DNA of 64,000 nucleotides from Branchiostoma floridae. Lineage: Eukaryota > Chordata > Leptocardii > Amphioxiformes > Branchiostomatidae. The notes under the pieces were generated by a model, which saw nothing but the letters and a program-made list of their open reading frames with translations, did no database searches and was not told the DNA's origin. The first letter of the stretch is position 1, and each line of letters opens with the position of its first letter. Location: NCBI RefSeq assembly GCF_000003815.2, contig NC_049992.1, positions 13,043,369-13,107,368 of the forward strand, in the 5' to 3' direction. Below, in pieces: positions 59,499-64,000 of the stretch. The translations under genes and the position numbers were made by a program.

Positions 59499-62400
59499 CA
59501 AACACACCAAAAATGAAACCTTCTTTGTGAAGGTGTAACAACCCACCACTGTTGATAGGATGGTCATGCTCCAGCGTGTACAGTGCGCTGCCCTTCCCCT
59601 CCACCATACGGATGTCCCACAGTTTCACTGTCCTGTCTGTGGATGCAGTCACCAGCAACCAATCACAGCCGGTGTTGAACTCCACATGGGTCACCTTTGA
59701 CTTGTGTAGTCGATGCTGCCACAACTAGGAGTGAGAAACAAATTCAGTTGACTTATAGCTGCTATCAGTCTGTATCTGTATCTGTATCTATATAGCTGGT
59801 ATCTATAAGTCTTTATATCATTGTCATTAACGACTGGACACTTGAATCTGTGCAAAAAAAGTTTTTAAGTTTTCCAGTAAGTACAATTGACCATGTTTAA
59901 AGTATGAAAGAAGCACTCTCACAGGAAGACATTACCAAAAAAAAAAAGAGTCGACCAAGACCTGTATGTGATAGTTCAGTATCCTATGCAGGTAGAGTAT
60001 GCAGATAGAGTAGAAGACACTTTTTCTATCTATTGGTAGTAAAGAAAAGTAAAAGGTAATAGGTTCCTCACCTTTTCTCCCTCTGTGTCCATCATGACAA
60101 CATGACCCTGACTCTCTCCTGCCACCAGCATCTTGTGTGGAGTGTTCACATCCGCTGCACAGTACCAGTTACTGCAGGGTACAGTAGTTATGGGTTAGTA
60201 AGTTTTTCATCATCTATCTACTATTTTGTGACTATCATACTACATTTCTGGGGTTTCTTTCTGACATACCATTAATGACTGAGCACTGATTAATTGTAAA
60301 ACATCTTGCTTAATTTTCTGGTTGGGAAAGACAAAGTTCCTTCCTGTCTGTCAAAAACAAATTGGAACTTCATGACAGGAAACTGATTAAAAAGTTGTTC
60401 TCAAGGATAAGTGTCTGGCAGCCAGATTTAACAATGGAAATCAACAACAAGCAATCCTAAACAATGAATGGGACACAAAAAAGCGTGTGTCCTACCATAG
60501 TCTACCAATGAATTAGAATATGACCTGACATGTATACCTCCAACTGTGTGTGGATAGAAAGTTCCTGTTGTTTCTGCCGTTGAAGTCCAGCAGGTTGACA
60601 GTACCATCCAGCTGAGCTGTGTATACCTGGCTCTCATTCCAGGGGGAGAACTTCAGCGCAGACACATAGCCACCTGGACCAATCTACAAAAGGAAATAAA
60701 TATATAAATTATGGTTGACACCAAAAATTAGTTACTCATGCAACTGGTTATGATTTTGGAAAATCATATCCAGTTGCTTGAGTTACTACTTCTTGGCATA
60801 TCTTATTACCTGGATGTCTAACCTTCATTGATGTAAATTATGGTTTATGTTATAAGTTTATCAATATTCAACTTTTTCTCTAAGCAGGATTATCCAAGAG
60901 AGATGCATTGTAATAAAAGATAGAGATTATGTGAAAGGATTTGCTAGAGAGCAAAATATGTTGTGAAATGAGGACAGCTAGGAATAATATAGGGACAATG
61001 AAGCAACTGAGCATTGATAGGTCAGAAGTGTTTCAGACAGCTTATGTATATTTGACATGGGATAGAATGGCTATTAAAAACAGTTGGAAAAAAAACTGAA
61101 GAAAAAACTACACTAACCCCTTGAATGAAGCAGTCCATGCCAACTTTCTCGAAGTTCCACAAGATGATGTCACCACCCTTGGACCCAGCTGCTACCAAAG
61201 TGGGGTGGGAGGGGTGCCACTCTATGACGGTGACTCGTCTGTCAAACGGACTGGCTGTACGATACAAGCCCAGGGATCGCAAGGTCCGCAGGTACGGCTC
61301 GTGGGGTGATGCATACACCTGGGGATGGGAATGACACATGGACGGGTTTTATACGTTGGCTATCAATATCTGCACTTGATCAACAAGAGTGATTACCAAA
61401 CAATTGTTTACAAAAATAATCAAGAATTCTTTTTTAATCGTGGTTACCTTCCCATTGTTATTCAGTCCCATGGCAGCTCTGTTGAGAGAGAGAACGATGT
61501 TGCTGCTCGACTTCCTCCGAGTCACCTCAAACAACACATCCCCTTCCTCCAAATTCACATACTGCTGGGTCATTTTCTGTTCCTTACGACTTTTAGCCTC
61601 CTTCCCTTTCTTGTCTTGTCCTTTGGTCTTCCCTTTCCCTCCTGTCTTTTTGCCACCTGACGGAGACCCTGTGTTTGAAGATTTCTTTCCACTTGCCTTT
61701 GTTGATGACCTTGAAGAACTAGAACTTTTCTTCACCTTGACTTTTAGACATTCCATGACGGGAGTACCTGAACCTGCCTTCTTCCTTTGCGCAGGTGTTC
61801 CCTTACTTGTTGAAGCTGTTGGTTCAGTTGATTTTCTTTCTGCTAACATCTTTGGTGTCTTTGGACTTTTCTGGTATCTGAAAGCTGAGAGGCCTTTCTT
61901 TACTTCCTCCAGTTGTGAGGCTGGGTTGTCTTGGTCAGAATCTGAATCACCAGACAACTGTGATGCCTGTTTCTTTTCATGCATTTTCCCATTTTTCTTG
62001 TCAAGCAGTTTACCATTTTCTTCAGTCGTTGAATCTGTCCTTTTCTTACGTGAGATACCGGGGGTCACATCTGCTGTGCTTGTTTTCCTGTTTGTCACTG
62101 CACTTGTTTTCCTTCTTCCACTCTCACCTTCTGCAGAAAGCTTTGCAGATTTCTCTTCGACTTTCTTTGTCTTGGAAAGCTTCAACTCTTGTTTTGACAT
62201 TGAAGCACCCTGGCTGCATGTACTGTCTGGGTCGTCTCCATCGGAATCTGTTTCATCCTCAGACAGATTTGATTCCTGATCCTTTGCATGCTTTTTACCA
62301 TTCCTCTTTCCATGATTTTTGCCATTGACCACAGGCTTTGCTGAAGTTCCATTCTTCAGGTCCTTGCTACAAGTCTTCGTCCTTGCAGAGGCTGGACTGG

Positions 62401-62530
62401 TCCTACTGGATGATCTTTTCTTGGCTTTACGAGGCAGAAACTCAGGATTCTCAAAGTCATCTTCATCACTACTGGATGGAGTATCTGAGAGATGCTTCCT
62501 CTTGTTGGACTTCTTGGATGCCGGAGCCAT
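57064..62530 (-). CDS. DDB2: DNA damage-binding protein 2 with long basic N-terminal extension
   Basis: Nine coding exons on the minus strand: 61448-62530, 61118-61318, 60538-60683, 60072-60171, 59547-59724, 58667-58812, 58136-58300, 57808-57853, 57064-57248. They give about 749 aa; human DDB2 is 427. The start is MAPASKK at 62530; an in-frame ATG at 62548 is possible. Residues 1-320 are low-complexity Lys/Ser/Asp. From about 345 the DDB2 fold begins: [29 protein letters not shown], then WD repeats. Key human positions are kept: the Lys before VTHV (human 244), the Arg in KLWDIR (273, the DWD box that binds DDB1), and the F-Q-H finger (334-336) in FFQHLTPIK that inserts at UV lesions. DDB2 senses cyclobutane dimers and 6-4 photoproducts and acts as a CUL4-DDB1 ligase receptor in nucleotide excision repair. 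The C-terminus is longer and more basic than in human. Confidence 0.95.
57325..57537. mobile_element. 213-bp hAT-type MITE with 8-bp target duplication GTACAGAC
   Basis: GTACAGAC lies at 57317-57324 and 57538-57545. Perfect 12-bp terminal inverted repeats, CAGGGCTGTCTC, begin with CA as in hAT elements. Insertion is in the last DDB2 intron. Confidence 0.85.
59102..59173. repeat. Hairpin with perfect 25-bp arms
   Basis: Arms begin TTCTACCGGGGCTCCTTACA (59102-59126) and are exactly complemented at 59149-59173 with a 22-base loop. Outer flanks (CCATCC.../...GGATGG) extend the pairing imperfectly. It lies in a DDB2 intron and is a probable fold-back MITE. Confidence 0.75.
59426..59496. repeat. 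(CA)n microsatellite
   Basis: About 27 uninterrupted CA units lie at 59442-59496, preceded by an interrupted CA stretch. It sits in a DDB2 intron about 50 bp from the exon at 59547. Confidence 0.97.
60739..60840. repeat. Dispersed repeat shared with a PARK7 intron
   Basis: It contains CATATCCAGTTGCTTGAGTTA, TTGGCATAT and ATTACCTGGATGTCTAACC in the same order and spacing as the copies at 24048-24136 and 24290-24400. Confidence 0.7.
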
Positions 62531-62945
62531 ACTTACTGTTGTATACACTTAGTTTATCAGGATCATATCTGAAACATCAAATTATGATTCAATGTGAATA
62601 TGTTGTTGCAAGATTTTTTTGTTAATACAGCAATTCACAGCATCATCATCATGACCAAGGAAATTATATGAGTACCGTTATACACGTGGGTGCACAATGG
62701 GTAGGCTTAACTTATCTGGATGTCCTTGGCTATGTTCCTGGGACGAGGAATAATTTGCAAACGCTTGCTTGCGCCTTTAATACCCATACTGGTACTTCCC
62801 CCTCCCCCATATGCGAGCAAACATCACACAGCGCTAGCAGTCAGTACAGATCATGATGACTTTGCAGCCGAAAGGGATCCTACCGCTATCCACGAATAAC
62901 TCCACATACTTCTACGTTACACAAAGTCTTCTACACACACTTACC
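62531..62945 (-). other. DDB2: DDB2 5' UTR segment and first intron
   Basis: A TTTCAG acceptor (62569-62571) would start the coding exon at 62568. A GTAAGTGTG donor on the minus strand at 62944 would end a non-coding first exon at 62945. The 62531-62568 UTR holds a short out-of-frame-ended uORF (ATG ATC ... TAA). Confidence 0.5.
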
Positions 62946-63560
62946 TTTGTTCTTACGACGTCAACTGCGACAAAAGGCGACTGTGGTGGCTACTAGCTGG
63001 ACAAATGCACAACCCTTTGTAGTTACACAAGCTGATCTGCATTTGTTGTGTAAGGCGAATGTGGCGCGAAAACAGTCACGTGGGCGACATAAATACAACA
63101 TTTATGTGGGCGTGGCGCCTAAATACTACTTGTGACTGAGAACTTCTCTCATCTATCACAACAAAAAGTCTCCTTTATGTCAAGTTTTGGTGCAATAATC
63201 ATAGATTCCTTTGTTTAAGGAGCTAAGAAAGAAATGGTTTTCACTTTTACAGACAATAACTTCGTGGCTGACGTCGCATTCCGCAGATTCGATTATAATG
63301 TCGCCACTTCGGAGCTGTAGAATTTGAATATTGGTATCATATTATTCTCTAGTTGATACTTAAATGTATAAATAAACTATGTAAATGCTTCATTTTCACT
63401 TTTAATGTCTAATGAACTATAATGACGTTGAAATGCTAAAAATAGTGCGTCTCGAATAGGAGGCTGGAAACAGCGTGATATGTTCACCCACTTCATGTGG
63501 CGGGCCTTTGACCTCACGTAGCCCACATCGGCGGCAAGAAGGACTCAAGTTTCTGTGATC
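62946..63560. promoter_or_regulatory. Divergent DDB2 / TPI1 promoter region
   Basis: On the minus strand TTTTCGCGCC at about 63063-63072 is a good E2F site (TTTSGCGC), and a CACGTG E-box lies at 63077-63082. E2F control of DDB2 is known in mammals, and E-boxes of this type bind USF/MYC/HIF-class factors often found at glycolytic genes. The use of these sites here is inferred. Confidence 0.45.
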
Positions 63561-63570
63561 TAAAATAAAG
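63490..63570 (+). other. TPI1: Probable TPI1 non-coding first exon
   Basis: AAATAAAG|GTAAGAA at 63570/63571 is a strong donor. The matching acceptor TCTACAG ends at 63778, ten bases before the TPI1 ATG. The 5' limit of the exon is a guess. Confidence 0.5.
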
Positions 63571-63788
63571 GTAAGAATTTCAATATAGCGCTAGATGTCC
63601 ACGCATTTTTGTGCTCAGTTGTGAACTGCTGTCTTGTTAGACTGATATTTCATTTGGTGAACTCTTGTTTATTTTCCACATCTCTTTGTATATATAAACG
63701 AAAGTGTATTTTCAAGTAAGTGGGTCACCTTGGATTTTTTTCAACGTGTGAATATACTCTAAGTTTGCATATCTACAGAACGAAAACC

Positions 63789-63903
63789 ATGGCGGGAAAC
63801 AACCGAAAGTTTTTCGTGGGCGGGAACTGGAAGATGAACGGCAGTAAAGACTCCATCAACGAGATCTGCGGGTGGCTGACGGCCGGGGACAGGGGAGACA
63901 CCG
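63789..63903 (+). CDS. TPI1: Triosephosphate isomerase, first coding exon (partial)
   Basis: The ATG at 63789 opens MAGNNRKFFVGGNWKMNGSK, the canonical TPI N-terminus. The catalytic Asn and Lys of GGNWKMN (human Asn12/Lys14 counting Met) are present. The exon ends ACC G|GTAGGG in phase 1 after residue 38, the same place and phase as the first intron of vertebrate TPI genes (PADTE|VVCAPP). The remaining exons lie beyond the right edge. TPI interconverts dihydroxyacetone phosphate and glyceraldehyde 3-phosphate in glycolysis. Confidence 0.96.
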
Positions 63904-64000
63904 GTAGGGAGTGCGGGACAATGCGTGGAGATATGCACTGTGGGGAGGGGGGTGGCATTGACATTGTACTTGGTTTGCACGTGCATATCGCCGTTGAAAG

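Noticed and set aside
59410-59567. Val-Cys repeat peptide extending the DDB2 exon frame
   Set aside because: It is translation of the (CA)n microsatellite beyond the GTGGGT donor at 59546; intronic.
61389-62279. 296-codon plus-strand ORF, the longest on the plus strand at the right end
   Set aside because: It is the antisense shadow of the Lys/Ser-rich first DDB2 exon; Phe/Leu/Ser-rich translation is the mirror of AAG/AGA/TCT codons.

Overview
The window is animal nuclear DNA. It has short coding exons, long introns with standard GT-AG boundaries, a (CA)n microsatellite, a truncated LINE and many small non-autonomous DNA transposons. Two N runs mark assembly gaps. Gene content, intron phases and compactness point to an invertebrate deuterostome. 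A lancelet (Branchiostoma) is my best guess. The species is inferred, not shown.

Layout, left to right. (1) 1-1528, minus: first coding exon of a second FHA-domain gene that runs off the left edge. (2) About 2676-22204, minus: a full FHAD1-like gene of 12 coding exons (about 887 aa) with an FHA domain, a Pro/Ser-rich middle and a coiled coil. The two FHA genes lie in tandem. (3) 22801-26016, plus: PARK7 (DJ-1), divergent from FHAD1 across about 600 bp. It has an extra first exon encoding a mitochondrial-type presequence, and one exon lies mostly inside a gap. (4) 28995-35313, minus: SLC25A11, the mitochondrial 2-oxoglutarate/malate carrier, 9 exons, 312 aa, with one GC-AG intron. (5) About 35.8-50.2 kb: no coding exon recognised. 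It holds many MITEs and may be the long first intron of the next gene. (6) 50393-53802, plus: SPSB1, a SPRY/SOCS-box E3 adaptor. (7) 57064-62530, minus: DDB2, the UV-damage sensor, with an unusually long Lys/Ser/Asp-rich N-terminus. (8) 63789-63903, plus: first coding exon of TPI1, divergent from DDB2 and leaving the right edge.

The genes are independent single-gene units, not a pathway. Themes are protein quality control and redox (DJ-1), mitochondrial transport (SLC25A11), ubiquitin ligase receptors (SPSB1 with Cul5, DDB2 with Cul4) and glycolysis (TPI1). Their linkage is notable. In human, FHAD1, PARK7 and SPSB1 are all on 1p36, while TPI1 sits beside SPSB2 at 12p13. The window therefore looks like an unduplicated ancestor of part of a vertebrate paralogon.

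The least expected content is the tandem FHA gene with its short hidden first exon, the DJ-1 presequence, the DDB2 extension with an internal repeat, and several transposon families whose ends and target-site duplications can be read directly. All exon models were made by eye from splice sites, phase and family resemblance; no alignment was run.
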